DNA of 64,000 nt from Rhizobium sp. Leaf453 (GCF_001425605.1 NZ_LMRG01000001.1:324719-388718); one strand, 5' to 3'. Positions 36,610 to 45,580 are shown, numbered from the stretch's first letter. A program made the numbers and translations. Notes: a model not told the origin generated them from the sequence alone.

Positions 36610-37353
36610 ATGCTGAAAAAAACCCTCATCCTTGCCACAACCATGCTTGTCGCATTCACCAGCCTTGCCGAGGCGCAGGACCGATATGGCAACCGTCCAC
36701 CCGTCATCCTCAGCCCGGACCTCACCGCCCCCTGGGTTACCCAGCTTGGCGGCGGCGTCCAGCCGGTTGTCTACCGGCAGCAGCAGCGTCGTATCGCCGT
36801 TCAGGCACCGGTCGCCACCCGAAAAAAGAATTATCTCTTCCAGCGGAACGTCGAGCCGGTTGCGATGACGCGCGCGCAACCGAAGCCGCGGCAGATGGAT
36901 CCGCAATTCCTGCCCCAGATGGTGGCCTATGAGACCCAGGAAAAGCCCGGCACGATCGTCATCGATACCAACAACCGCTTTCTCTATCTGGTCACTGGCA
37001 ACGGCGAGGCAAGGCGCTACGGCGTCGGCGTCGGCAAGCCGGGCTTCGAATGGGCCGGTGCCCACAAGATCACCCGCAAGGCGGAATGGCCGACCTGGAC
37101 TCCGCCGTCCGAAATGATCGCCCGCGAAGCCGCCAAGGGTCACTACCTGCCGGCCACGATGGAAGGCGGCGTCGAAAATCCGCTTGGCGCGCGTGCCATG
37201 TATCTCGGCTCGACGCTCTATCGTATCCACGGCACGAACGCGCCCTGGACGATCGGCTATGCTGTTTCATCCGGTTGCATCCGGATGCGCAACGAAGACG
37301 TGACGGACCTTTACGAACGCGTGAAGGTCGGCACGAAGGTCATCGTCATCTAG
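36610..37353 (+). CDS. L,D-transpeptidase (YkuD domain), copy 1
   Basis: This 247-residue periplasmic enzyme of the YkuD/ErfK family forms 3-3 peptidoglycan cross-links or attaches proteins to the wall. It has a signal peptide (MLKKTLILATTMLVAFTSLAEA). The middle is basic and Gln-rich (residues about 50-95). The catalytic domain has GTIVIDTNNRFLYLV and RIHGTNAPWTIG, and the active Cys in SSGCIRMRNEDV near residue 225. It is 165 bp upstream of a paralogue of the same domain. Confidence 0.93.
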   Translation: MLKKTLILATTMLVAFTSLAEAQDRYGNRPPVILSPDLTAPWVTQLGGGVQPVVYRQQQRRIAVQAPVATRKKNYLFQRNVEPVAMTRAQPKPRQMDPQFLPQMVAYETQEKPGTIVIDTNNRFLYLVTGNGEARRYGVGVGKPGFEWAGAHKITRKAEWPTWTPPSEMIAREAAKGHYLPATMEGGVENPLGARAMYLGSTLYRIHGTNAPWTIGYAVSSGCIRMRNEDVTDLYERVKVGTKVIVI

Positions 37354-37517
37354 CGCCTCCACAGTGTGCCGAGAGGTCCAAAAGTGACCTTTCGGCAACA
37401 ACTGTTCCCATCGTTACAGCGCTTGCGATCACAATCGCTCTATCCAGCCTCCGCGAGACTTGCAGAAAACGCGATTGTGAATAGCGTTTCCTGCCTTGGG
37501 ACTGGAGAGGATTCTAT

Positions 37518-38207
37518 ATGAAACATGCGTTGAGAACTTTGGCCGCCGCGGTTGCGACCACTATCCTCCTTGGCGCGTCGGGTGCTGCTGCCTTCATGCC
37601 GGCGGAACCGGCGAACACGAAGACGAATTCGGATGTGACGCTTGTCGCCATGCAGAAAATGCCGGCCAAGCAATATTGGCGCACCAAGGTGCGGCTGAGC
37701 ACCGATGAAGCGCCCGGCACGATCATCGTCGATACCAACAACAAATATCTCTATTACATCGATGGCCCGAATCGGGCGACGCGCTACGGCATCGGTGTCG
37801 GCCGCGAAGGCTTTGGCTGGTCCGGTGTCGTCAAGGTGCAGCGCAAGGCCGAATGGCCGGGCTGGACGCCGCCGAAGGAAATGATCATCCGCGAACGCAA
37901 GAAGGGGCATATCCTGCCGGCCTATCAGGAAGGCGGCATCGACAATCCGCTCGGCGCCCGCGCGCTCTATCTCTACAAGGGCAAGAACGATTCCGGCTTC
38001 CGCATCCATGGCACCAACCAGCCCTGGACGATCGGCCAGAACATGTCGTCCGGTTGCATCCGCATGATGAACAAGGATGTGGAGCATCTCTACGATCGCG
38101 CCTCGATCGGTTCCAAGGTGATCGTCATCGGCCCCGGCAACAGGCAGGGCGACGTCTCCTACGACGACCGCGGCATCGATATCCTGCGCACGATTTTCGG
38201 CGGTTGA
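37518..38207 (+). CDS. L,D-transpeptidase (YkuD domain), copy 2
   Basis: This 229-residue paralogue of the preceding gene has a signal peptide (MKHALRTLAAAVATTILLGA) and the same catalytic blocks: GTIIVDTNNKYLYYI, KAEWPGWTPPKEMI, FRIHGTNQPWTIG, SSGCIRMMNKDVEHL. The His and Cys of the active site are intact. The N-terminal linker is shorter and unlike that of copy 1. A GGAGAGG sequence precedes the ATG. Confidence 0.94.
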   Translation: MKHALRTLAAAVATTILLGASGAAAFMPAEPANTKTNSDVTLVAMQKMPAKQYWRTKVRLSTDEAPGTIIVDTNNKYLYYIDGPNRATRYGIGVGREGFGWSGVVKVQRKAEWPGWTPPKEMIIRERKKGHILPAYQEGGIDNPLGARALYLYKGKNDSGFRIHGTNQPWTIGQNMSSGCIRMMNKDVEHLYDRASIGSKVIVIGPGNRQGDVSYDDRGIDILRTIFGG

Positions 38208-38226
38208 GAGATCAGCGTCCACTTTT

Positions 38227-38259
38227 GAAAGCCGCCTGGAGCGATCCATGGCGGCTTTC
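38227..38259 (+). terminator. Terminator-like hairpin after the L,D-transpeptidases
   Basis: GAAAGCCGCC (38227-38236) pairs with GGCGGCTTTC (38250-38259), and the loop itself contains TGG/CCA that can extend the stem. The sequence after it is TTGCTG, giving a weak U-tract. It lies 19 bp after the stop codon. Confidence 0.65.
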
Positions 38260-38323
38260 TTGCTGATGGGGTGCTTTCAATCTTTTTAAAGGCTGCTGGG
38301 GTGTTTGACGACATCCACAACCA

Positions 38324-38441
38324 CCCTCATTCCCGTGCTTGTCACGGGAATCCAGCCAGACCAAGTCCTTGGGCTGAAAGGGTCTTTTGACCCGACGGAC
38401 GTCGGGTCGCTGGATCCCCGCCACAAGGGCGAGGATGAGGG
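38324..38441. repeat. 118-bp rhizobial cruciform-type intergenic repeat
   Basis: The arms begin CCCTCAT at 38324 and end ATGAGGG at 38441, and match imperfectly for about 33 bases (roughly 24 identities). Inside are smaller hairpins: CCCGTG/CACGGG at 38332-38346, CCAAG/CTTGG near 38361-38372 and CCGAC/GTCGG near 38392-38405. The GGAATCCAGC...GCTGGAT layout resembles a repeat I recall from Agrobacterium and Rhizobium intergenic DNA. No coding capacity. Confidence 0.65.
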
Positions 38442-38542
38442 AGAGTCAGGTCGCGGCGGTCGTCAAACAACCGGTTGCGGGGTTGTCTGCGACAATAGTC
38501 GCAGCAAGCTATCAACAGCGGACTTCCTGCTTTCAAGTCTCC

Positions 38543-39001
38543 TCAGCCGACCGAACATTCCGCCGTGCCGGTCCGGATCACCTGCTGCTCATCCGAACCC
38601 GCCGGCGCTTCGGCACGATAGATCTGCAGGCGGTATGTGCCGGTATAGGCCGGATCGTCGGCCTCGCTGCTCGTCGTCTCGACGGTAAGATCGAAGGAGG
38701 CGAACGGGCCGTCAGTGGTTTCGGAATAGATCCGCAACTTGAGTTCGTTTCCGGAAAGCCAGTGATGGGGCAGATGGCTCGCAGCGAGGGTTACCCTGCG
38801 CAGGCCGTCGGGCGCGAAGGGATCGCGGATTTCGGCCGTGCCGTGAAAATTCAGCAGCCCCTCGCCCAGTCCATGGCTGAACGCGCTTTCCGCATCGAGC
38901 GACAGCACTTTGTCATCGACCGTGCATGAAAAACCGCCGGAGGCGAAGGCCGGCCCGGCGGAGAGAATGGCAAGAACAGTGGCAATTGGCACGAGACGCA
39001 T
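38543..39001 (-). CDS. Hypothetical periplasmic protein
   Basis: This 152-residue protein has a Sec signal peptide (MRLVPIATVLAILSAGPAFA, likely cleavage A-SG). The mature part is about 130 residues, beta-rich in appearance, with one Cys near each end (FSCTVDD and AECSVG), suggesting a disulfide. No family is recognised. It lies 34 bp downstream of glcF on the same strand and may be carried on that transcript, though a link to glycolate metabolism is only positional. Confidence 0.72.
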   Translation of the reverse strand: MRLVPIATVLAILSAGPAFASGGFSCTVDDKVLSLDAESAFSHGLGEGLLNFHGTAEIRDPFAPDGLRRVTLAASHLPHHWLSGNELKLRIYSETTDGPFASFDLTVETTSSEADDPAYTGTYRLQIYRAEAPAGSDEQQVIRTGTAECSVG

Positions 39002-39035
39002 GCGGTTTCCCCCGACGGCAAGATCATCCTGCCGG

Positions 39036-40334
39036 TCAGCTTATGCCAGCCGGCTTGTCTCCGCCATAGGCCCAATCGAGAAGTTCGATCGTGTGCAGGA
39101 TCGGGATCGCCGTGCCTGTCGCGATCTGGGTGATGCAGCCGATATTGCCGGTGGCGATGACATCCGCTTTCGTCGCCTCGATATTTTTTACCTTGCGCGC
39201 CTTGAGCGTCGCCGAAATCTCCGGCTGGAGAATGTTGTAGGTGCCGGCCGACCCGCAACAGAGATGCCCCTCCGCCGGATCGCGCACGACAAAACCGGCA
39301 TTCTTCAACAACAGTTTCGGCGCCATGGTGATCTTCTGGCCGTGCTGCATCGAGCAGGCGGAATGATAGGCGACGGAAAGGTTCTTCGGTTCCTGGCGCG
39401 GCAGGTCGAGGCCAGCCAGATATTCGGTGATATCCTTTGCGAGGGCCGAGACCCGCGCGGCCTTCTCCGCGTAATCGGGATCGAGCCGCAGCATGTGGCC
39501 ATAGTCCTTGATCGTCGTGCCGCAGCCCGACGCGGTGATGATGATGGCGTCCAGACCGCCCGTCTCGATCGCCTTTGTCCAGACATCGACATTGCGCCGC
39601 GCCGAGGCGAGCGCCTGTTCCTCGCGGCCCATGTGATGCACCAGCGCGCCGCAACAGCCCTCGCCTTCCGGCACCACGACCTCGACACCGAGCCGGGTCA
39701 ACAGCCGGATCGTCGCCTCGTTGATCCCCGGCTTCAGCACCGGCTGGGCGCAGCCGGTGAGGATCGCGACCCGGCCGCGCTTCTCAGCGTTTGCCGGCCG
39801 GACACCCGGTTTCGAGGCTTCGGATGGCGCAGCGATCTCGGTTGGCGCCAGATCCAACATGACGCCGAAGGTCTTCAGGAACGGCACCTTCTTCATCAGC
39901 CCGGCAAAGGGCCGGCCAAGCCTTGCCACTCTCAGCGACAGCCGGAAGCGGGATGGATAGGGCAACACCGCGGCCAGAACGCCACGCACCAGACGATCCT
40001 TCAGCGGCCGTCGGTAGGTCTCTTCGATATGCACACGCGCATGATCGACCAGATGCATGTAATTCACGCCCGAGGGACAGGTGGTCATGCAGGCGAGGCA
40101 GGACAGACAGCGGTCGATATGGGTGACGACCTCCTCATCCGCTGGACGGCCGTTTTCCAGCATGTCCTTGATCAGGTAGATGCGCCCGCGCGGACTGTCG
40201 AGCTCGTTGCCGAGCGTCACATAGGTCGGACAGGTAGCGGTGCAGAAGCCGCAATGCACGCATTTGCGCAGAATGGATTCAGATTCGGCCACATGCGGAT
40301 CGGCAAGCTGTTCGGGGGTGAAGGTGGTTTGCAT
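39036..40334 (-). CDS. glcF: Glycolate oxidase iron-sulfur subunit GlcF
   Basis: GlcF carries electrons from GlcD/GlcE to the quinone pool in glycolate oxidation to glyoxylate. The 432-residue protein has two [4Fe-4S] motifs: CVHCGFCTATCP (about residues 25-36) and CLSCLACMTTCP (about 76-87). Two CCG-type domains follow, with LTGCAQP...GEGCCGALVHHMG and AYHSACSMQHG...HLCCGSAGTYN. It is separated from glcE by a 147-bp inverted-repeat element, which is unusual inside an otherwise tightly packed operon. Confidence 0.95.
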   Translation of the reverse strand: MQTTFTPEQLADPHVAESESILRKCVHCGFCTATCPTYVTLGNELDSPRGRIYLIKDMLENGRPADEEVVTHIDRCLSCLACMTTCPSGVNYMHLVDHARVHIEETYRRPLKDRLVRGVLAAVLPYPSRFRLSLRVARLGRPFAGLMKKVPFLKTFGVMLDLAPTEIAAPSEASKPGVRPANAEKRGRVAILTGCAQPVLKPGINEATIRLLTRLGVEVVVPEGEGCCGALVHHMGREEQALASARRNVDVWTKAIETGGLDAIIITASGCGTTIKDYGHMLRLDPDYAEKAARVSALAKDITEYLAGLDLPRQEPKNLSVAYHSACSMQHGQKITMAPKLLLKNAGFVVRDPAEGHLCCGSAGTYNILQPEISATLKARKVKNIEATKADVIATGNIGCITQIATGTAIPILHTIELLDWAYGGDKPAGIS

Positions 40335-40364
40335 CAGGTATTTTGCTCCGAATGTGCGGAGGCA

Positions 40365-40511
40365 TACCCCCCTCTGTCCCTCCGGGACATCTCCCCCTCA
40401 AGGGGGGAGATTGGCCGCTGACTTCTTGCCCGCCTTACACAGAGGGCGGCAAGGGAACGGAATGATCTCCCCCCTTGAGGGGGAGATGTCACGCAGTGAC
40501 AGAGGGGGGTA
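40365..40511. repeat. Long inverted-repeat element inside the glc operon
   Basis: Two 47-bp arms (40365-40411 and 40465-40511) are inverted copies with three differences. Each arm is itself two hairpins in tandem: a GTC-centred stem (GTCCC-TCC-GGGAC left, GTCAC-GCA-GTGAC right) and ATCTCCCCC-TCAA-GGGGGGAGAT. Two of the three differences form a compensating pair in the first stem. The outer part CCCCCCTCTGTC recurs at 61608-61654. It separates glcF from glcE. Confidence 0.8.
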
Positions 40512-40530
40512 AGGTTCGGCATACTGGTAC

Positions 40531-41733
40531 TCACCCCATCTTCGCCGGATTGAAAATTCCCTTGGGATCGAACTTTTCCTTGATCCGCGCTGACAAGGCC
40601 GCGACGGGCGGAAGTTCCGGTTCGAAGGCCGCAGTCTCCGCGCGCACGGCATCGGACGCGCGTATCAGCGTCGCATGGCCGCCGCCCAGTCCCTTGATGT
40701 AGCGGCGCAGGAGATCGGCTTCCGCGTCCGCTTCCATGCGCAGCCAGACGAGGCCGCCCTGCCAGTCGTAGAAGGCATCGACACCGGCCTCGAGCCGCAG
40801 CGCGGCGACAAGCTGGTGGCCGGCGGTTGGTGCGATGGAGACACGCCAGAGCGCCTTCCTTGTGCCGTCCGCATAGGGTTTGACATCGCGGATATCGTGC
40901 CAGAGCTTCTCCGTCACTTCCGGATCAAGGACGGCAACGGGCGCGACAGTTGCCAGCGCCGCCCTCAGTTTTTCGGAGCGGACGGAAACCGAGGCAGCCA
41001 GGCCCTCGATGCGCAACACGGTTGCCGCGCCCTCCGGAAAATTGCTGCCGATGAAGCGGTAACGCACGGTCGCCGTCAGATGGGCGGCGCCGGACACCTC
41101 GACGGGCATCGCCATCGCATGCGCCATGGCAGCGACGGCCTGTGAATCGTCCAGGCCGAAGGCGACGACCGTCGCGGCGACGGGCGGCAGAGGCAGCACC
41201 TTGAATGTAACCTCGGTCATGAGCCCGAGCGTTCCATGCGCGCCGCACAGCAGCTTGACCAGATCGAGCCCGGTGACGTTCTTCATCACCCTGCCGCCGG
41301 ACTTGATGACATCACCGGCGCCATTGACGAAGCGGATGCCGAGCAGATGGTCACGCGCGGCGCCGGCGGTGAAACGGCGGGGACCGGACACATTGGCGGC
41401 AAAGACACCACCAATGGTCGGTTCTCCCGACGTGCCCATGACACCGCGGTGATCCATCGGCTCGAAGGCGAGCATCTGGCGGTTTTTCTTCAGCGCCGCC
41501 TCGATCTCCGCCATCGGCGTGCCCGCCCTGGCGCTCATGGTCATTTCCGCCGGGTTGTAGCTGACAATACCGGTGAGCCGGCGGGTCGAAAGCACCTGCT
41601 CGGCCTCGACGCGATTGCCAAGTCCGGCGCGCGTTCCGCCTCCGACGATCCTGAGCGGTGTTGCGTTTTCCAAGGCCTGCCGGACTACATCGGCGGCCTC
41701 CTCTTCAGATGCGGGTTCGAAATCCATGCTCAT
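40531..41733 (-). CDS. glcE: Glycolate oxidase FAD-binding subunit GlcE
   Basis: This 400-residue PCMH-type FAD-binding protein partners GlcD and GlcF. It has the FAD-binding region LRIVGGGTRAGLG near residue 30-42, followed by MSARAGTPMAEIEAAL and GTSGEPTIGGVFAANVSGPRRF. GRVMKNVTGLDLVKLLCGAHGTLGLMTEVTFKV is typical of GlcE. The ATG at 41733 overlaps the glcD stop (ATGA at 41730-41733), showing translational coupling. The family's C-terminal cap ends with a short KGIFNPAKMG motif. Confidence 0.94.
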   Translation of the reverse strand: MSMDFEPASEEEAADVVRQALENATPLRIVGGGTRAGLGNRVEAEQVLSTRRLTGIVSYNPAEMTMSARAGTPMAEIEAALKKNRQMLAFEPMDHRGVMGTSGEPTIGGVFAANVSGPRRFTAGAARDHLLGIRFVNGAGDVIKSGGRVMKNVTGLDLVKLLCGAHGTLGLMTEVTFKVLPLPPVAATVVAFGLDDSQAVAAMAHAMAMPVEVSGAAHLTATVRYRFIGSNFPEGAATVLRIEGLAASVSVRSEKLRAALATVAPVAVLDPEVTEKLWHDIRDVKPYADGTRKALWRVSIAPTAGHQLVAALRLEAGVDAFYDWQGGLVWLRMEADAEADLLRRYIKGLGGGHATLIRASDAVRAETAAFEPELPPVAALSARIKEKFDPKGIFNPAKMG

Positions 41734-43169
41734 GCAGCCGGGCGCCCTTCCAGCGGGAAGACCTTGGAGGGGTTCAGGATCCATTGCGGATCGAAGGCGG
41801 CGCGGGCTGCCATCTGCTGGTCGAGATCCACCTGGCTGAACTGGTGCAGCATCAGGTCGCGCTTCTCGATGCCGACACCATGCTCGCCGGTGAGACAGCC
41901 GCCGACATCGACGCAGAGGCGCAGGATATCGTTGCCGGCAGCCTCGGCACGCGCGGCGTCCTCGGGGTCGTTGATATTATAGAGGATCAGCGGATGCATG
42001 TTGCCATCGCCGGCGTGAAAGACATTGGCGACCCGCAGCCCGTAGCCATCGATGATCTCGCTGGTCTTCTTCAGGACGTAGGGCAGCTGGCTGAGCGGCA
42101 CCGTGCCATCCATGCAGATATAATCGGCGATACGGCCGGTCGCGCCGAAGGCGGATTTGCGGCCTTTCCAGATCAGCGCCGCCTCGGTTGCCGACTGGCT
42201 CTCCTTGATCGTCGAGACGCCATGGCGACGGGCGATCGCGATGATCGAGGCCAGCATCGCCTCCATTTCGGCCTCCGATCCCTCGACCTCGACGATCAGC
42301 AGCGCCTCGACATCCATCGGATAACCGGCCTGGGCGAAGGCCTCGCAGATGCTGATGGCCGGCTTGTCCATGAATTCGATGGCGACGGGGATGATGCCGG
42401 AGCCGATGACTTCGGCGACGCAGGCTCCCGCCTCCTCCGAGGACATGAAGCCGAATAGCACCGGCCGTGAGCCCTCCGGTTTTGCGATCAGCCGCACGGT
42501 CGCCTCGGTGACGATGCCGAGTTGGCCTTCCGAACCGCAGACGAGGCCGAGCAGATCATAACCCGGCGCATCCAGCGCCTTGCCGCCGAGATCGATGATC
42601 GTGCCATCGAACAGCACCATCTTCACGCCCAGCAGGTTGTTGGTGGTGACGCCGTATTTCAGGCAGTGGGCGCCGCCGGAATTCATGCCGATATTGCCGC
42701 CGATCGTGCAGGCGAGCTGCGAACTCGGATCCGGCGCATAGAAGAAGCCGTCGGCAGAGACGGCTTCGGAAATGTTGATATTGGTGACACCCGCTTGCAC
42801 CGTCGCGGTGCGGTTGGCAAAATCGATATCGAGAATGCGCGACAGTTTCGACAGGCCAATCACCACGGCATCGGCTTGCGGGATGGCGCCGCCCGACAGC
42901 GACGTCCCGGCCCCGCGCGGAATGACCGGGATGCCGTAGCGACTGCAATATTTCAGCACCGCGGCCACCTGCGCCGTCGTTTCCGGTAGGGCAACGGCGA
43001 GCGGCACCTGGCGATAGGCGATGAAGGCATCTGTCTCGAACGGAACCAGCCCGCGCGTTTCGCTGATCAGACAGCCCTTCGGCAGGAGATCGGCAAGATC
43101 GGCAATGATGGCATCGCGGCGGGCAAGCACCGATGGCTTTGGCTCCAGAAAGGCGATCGTCTCGGGCAT
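41730..43169 (-). CDS. glcD: Glycolate oxidase catalytic subunit GlcD
   Basis: GlcD is the FAD-linked dehydrogenase that oxidises glycolate (and often D-lactate). The 479-residue protein shows VIPRGAGTSLSGGAIP near residue 83-98 and CTIGGNIGMNSGGAHCLKYGVTTNN as FAD-binding parts. NVFHAGDGNMHPLI holds the catalytic-region His, and CLTGEHGVGIEKR the C-terminal active-site motif. The ATG at 43169 has GGAGGA five bases upstream. An upstream in-frame extension of about 89 codons would run through the divergent LysR start and is rejected. Confidence 0.96.
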   Translation of the reverse strand: MPETIAFLEPKPSVLARRDAIIADLADLLPKGCLISETRGLVPFETDAFIAYRQVPLAVALPETTAQVAAVLKYCSRYGIPVIPRGAGTSLSGGAIPQADAVVIGLSKLSRILDIDFANRTATVQAGVTNINISEAVSADGFFYAPDPSSQLACTIGGNIGMNSGGAHCLKYGVTTNNLLGVKMVLFDGTIIDLGGKALDAPGYDLLGLVCGSEGQLGIVTEATVRLIAKPEGSRPVLFGFMSSEEAGACVAEVIGSGIIPVAIEFMDKPAISICEAFAQAGYPMDVEALLIVEVEGSEAEMEAMLASIIAIARRHGVSTIKESQSATEAALIWKGRKSAFGATGRIADYICMDGTVPLSQLPYVLKKTSEIIDGYGLRVANVFHAGDGNMHPLILYNINDPEDAARAEAAGNDILRLCVDVGGCLTGEHGVGIEKRDLMLHQFSQVDLDQQMAARAAFDPQWILNPSKVFPLEGRPAA

Positions 43170-43278
43170 CTCGTCCTCCCTGCGCATTTCGAGAAGTGGT
43201 ATTTTTTCTTTACCACTATGCTCGCGTTCCGGCAAATGATAATCAGTTTTTCGGTTTCCGAAACAATGGTCAAGATTG

Positions 43279-44175
43279 ATGACAAATCTGGGCGATCTTG
43301 AGGTCTTCACCCGTGTCGTGGCGACTGGCAGCATGTCCGCCGCCGGGCGGGCACTCGGTTTTTCGCCCGCCGTCATCTCCAAGCGGATCAAGCGGCTGGA
43401 AGACCGGCTGGGCACGCGGCTGTTCCAACGAACCACCCGGCAGATCTCGCTAACCGAGGCTGGCCAAGGGTTCTACGACCGGGTTCTCGGTATCATGGCC
43501 GGGATCGAGGAGGCCGAAGCCTTTGCGTCCGGGCGTTCGGGGCAGGCTCAGGGAACGCTGCGCATCACGGCGCCCACCTCGTTTGGCCGCATGCATGTCG
43601 CGCCGCATCTCGCCCGCTTCATCGAGGATCATCCCGATCTCGTGCTCAACATCGTCCTCTCCGATGAGTTTTCCGACATTGTCGCTGACGGCTTCGATCT
43701 GGCGATCCGGATCGGCGAGCTCAGCGATTCGACGCTGGTCGCCCGGAAACTCGCGCCGGTGCGGCGCATCCTCTGCGCTTCGCCTGCCTATATCGAACGC
43801 TTCGGCATGCCGGAGACGACCGAAGATTTCAGCCGCCATATCTGTCTGCGCCAGCACAATCACGATACCTGGAAGCTGGAAAGCCGCGAGGGAACGATGA
43901 GCTACAAGCCGCAGGGCCGGTTGATCACCAATTCATCGGAAGTGGTGCGCGAGGCGGTCTTGTCCGGCGCCGGTATCGCGCTGCGCTCGACCTGGGATGT
44001 CGGCGGCGACCTGAAATCGGGAAAACTGGTGCAGGTCCTTCCCGACTGGGAGGGTTCGCGCAACCTGTTCGTCTCCGCCCTCTATCCCAGCCGCCAGTTC
44101 CTGCCGGCCAAGGTGAGGCTGTTCATCGATTACCTGACAAGCCTTTATGGCCCGGAGCCTTACTGGGAGCGGTAG
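43279..44175 (+). CDS. LysR-type regulator, divergent from glcDEF
   Basis: This 298-residue LysR regulator has an N-terminal winged helix-turn-helix: MTNLGDLEVFTRVVATGSMS, then AAGRALGFSPAVISKRIKRLEDRLG (residues about 20-45). The substrate-binding domain begins near GTLRITAPTSFGRMHVAPHL. It resembles DsdC/CrgA-type members most. The 109 bp between it and glcD is AT-rich around 43195-43260 and would hold the divergent promoters and its binding site. Control of glycolate oxidation is the likely role, inferred from position. The stop lies inside the end of the convergent DUF6880 gene (53-bp overlap). Confidence 0.88.
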   Translation: MTNLGDLEVFTRVVATGSMSAAGRALGFSPAVISKRIKRLEDRLGTRLFQRTTRQISLTEAGQGFYDRVLGIMAGIEEAEAFASGRSGQAQGTLRITAPTSFGRMHVAPHLARFIEDHPDLVLNIVLSDEFSDIVADGFDLAIRIGELSDSTLVARKLAPVRRILCASPAYIERFGMPETTEDFSRHICLRQHNHDTWKLESREGTMSYKPQGRLITNSSEVVREAVLSGAGIALRSTWDVGGDLKSGKLVQVLPDWEGSRNLFVSALYPSRQFLPAKVRLFIDYLTSLYGPEPYWER

Positions 44176-45580
44176 CAACCTTGTCCCAGAAACCATAGCG
44201 GCGGGCGTGCCTGCGCTTGAGATCAGCGACATAGTCCTCATGCGGCATCAGCCCATCATTGCCGCCGGGCCGCGCCGCAAGTGCCGCGAGCCTCACCAGA
44301 TAGTCCGCGCCCGTCCCGTAAAATTCCAGCAGGCCACGGCCGACAATGCGTTCCAGAAGCGCGCGATAGAGCGCTGTGGCCGCCGCCGGATAATCCGCCT
44401 CGAAGGCTTCGGCGGCGGGCAGGAGAAATTCGTAAAACTCCCCCTCCCACACGCCCCAGCGCCGAATGACATAACGTGCCGCAAGATCGAGCCTCGGCCA
44501 GGCGAGGTAGAAGCGCAGCGCAGCATGCGGCTCTCGATAGTCCTCGACGAAGGCAAAGGCCCGGTCAAGCGCCTCGAACTCCTCGAAATCCCCGGCCTTG
44601 GCGATGTATTCCCTGAGGATTTCGACATCGAGTGCCTGCCCGAAAATCTTCCAGCGAAGCGCCTGCGCGGCCGGCCGGTCCTTCATGCCTTCGAGGATGG
44701 CTGCCTCCAGCCGGTCCCGGTCCGGCAGGGGCTTCGGCGCGCCATTGATCAGCTCGCTGCGGCGGACAAAACCGACGCGCGACTTGCGCGGCCGGCGGAT
44801 CCAGGCCAGCGCATCAGCAAACCGGCCCGCCTCATGAAGGCGGTCGGCAACGACGACGGGATCACGCAGTGCATCGGGAAGCGCCTCCTCGATCGCGACA
44901 TAGGCATCGAGATCGCCGAGCGCATCAACGATGGCACGACGGACTGGAACGACTGCCGGAAGAAGGGTGGCGCTCGCCGGGATTTTCATCACCGGCGCCA
45001 ATGCAGCGTCCCATGCCTTCAGAACTTCCGGAGAAAGGCCTGCAGCAATGCGCACAGCCAGGAGTGTTCGGAACCCATGATAATCCATCCCCGACAGCGC
45101 GGGCGTGATGAGCGACGCGATATGCGCCTGCTGCTCGGCCGACGCCCGTTGTGCAAGGTCCGATGCCGCCTCGCAGGCCTGCGCATAGATGCCGGCAATG
45201 CGGCCGCTGGAATCGTTGGCGCGCTCCGCGATACCGTCATAGCCAAGCACGAAGCGGATCAGCCGTTCCAGCGCCATGCCGGGATCGACGGCACCGAACT
45301 CCTTGATGATGCTGGCGGAAATGCTTTCGAGGTCGTTGCCGAAAGCGCGCTCCTTTTGCCAGCGGATACGTGAGGTGGCCTTTTCCAGTGTGGTGAGACG
45401 GGTATCGACGAGCTTGGCAATCCCGGCACCGCCACCGATGCCGGCGAGCGCCGCATTCAGGCGCTTCTTGAAGGATGGGTTGAGTGCCGCCTCATCCAGC
45501 GCAAGCTCGATGAGCTTGTCGAGACCAAGCGCGGTCAGCCCATTCTTGTCCAGTTTCGCCTTTTTCGCCGCTTTCGCCAT
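44123..45580 (-). CDS. DUF6880-type uncharacterised protein
   Basis: This 485-residue soluble protein is all-helical in appearance. Features include a basic start MAKAAKKAKLDKNGLTALGLDKLIELA, a central region with repeated hydrophobic helices, and a C-terminal YVADLKRRHARRYGFWDKV. I associate this architecture with the DUF6880 family seen in rhizobia, where SWIM-associated or TPR-like helical arrays are proposed; function is unknown. It has no signal peptide or membrane helix. Its 3' end overlaps the convergent LysR gene by 53 bp. Confidence 0.65.
   Translation of the reverse strand: MAKAAKKAKLDKNGLTALGLDKLIELALDEAALNPSFKKRLNAALAGIGGGAGIAKLVDTRLTTLEKATSRIRWQKERAFGNDLESISASIIKEFGAVDPGMALERLIRFVLGYDGIAERANDSSGRIAGIYAQACEAASDLAQRASAEQQAHIASLITPALSGMDYHGFRTLLAVRIAAGLSPEVLKAWDAALAPVMKIPASATLLPAVVPVRRAIVDALGDLDAYVAIEEALPDALRDPVVVADRLHEAGRFADALAWIRRPRKSRVGFVRRSELINGAPKPLPDRDRLEAAILEGMKDRPAAQALRWKIFGQALDVEILREYIAKAGDFEEFEALDRAFAFVEDYREPHAALRFYLAWPRLDLAARYVIRRWGVWEGEFYEFLLPAAEAFEADYPAAATALYRALLERIVGRGLLEFYGTGADYLVRLAALAARPGGNDGLMPHEDYVADLKRRHARRYGFWDKVATAPSKAPGHKGLSGNR

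Noticed and set aside
43170..43436. N-terminal extension of glcD by about 89 codons
   Set aside because: It runs through the divergent LysR start and promoter; the ATG at 43169 has a perfect ribosome-binding site and a family-like N-terminus.
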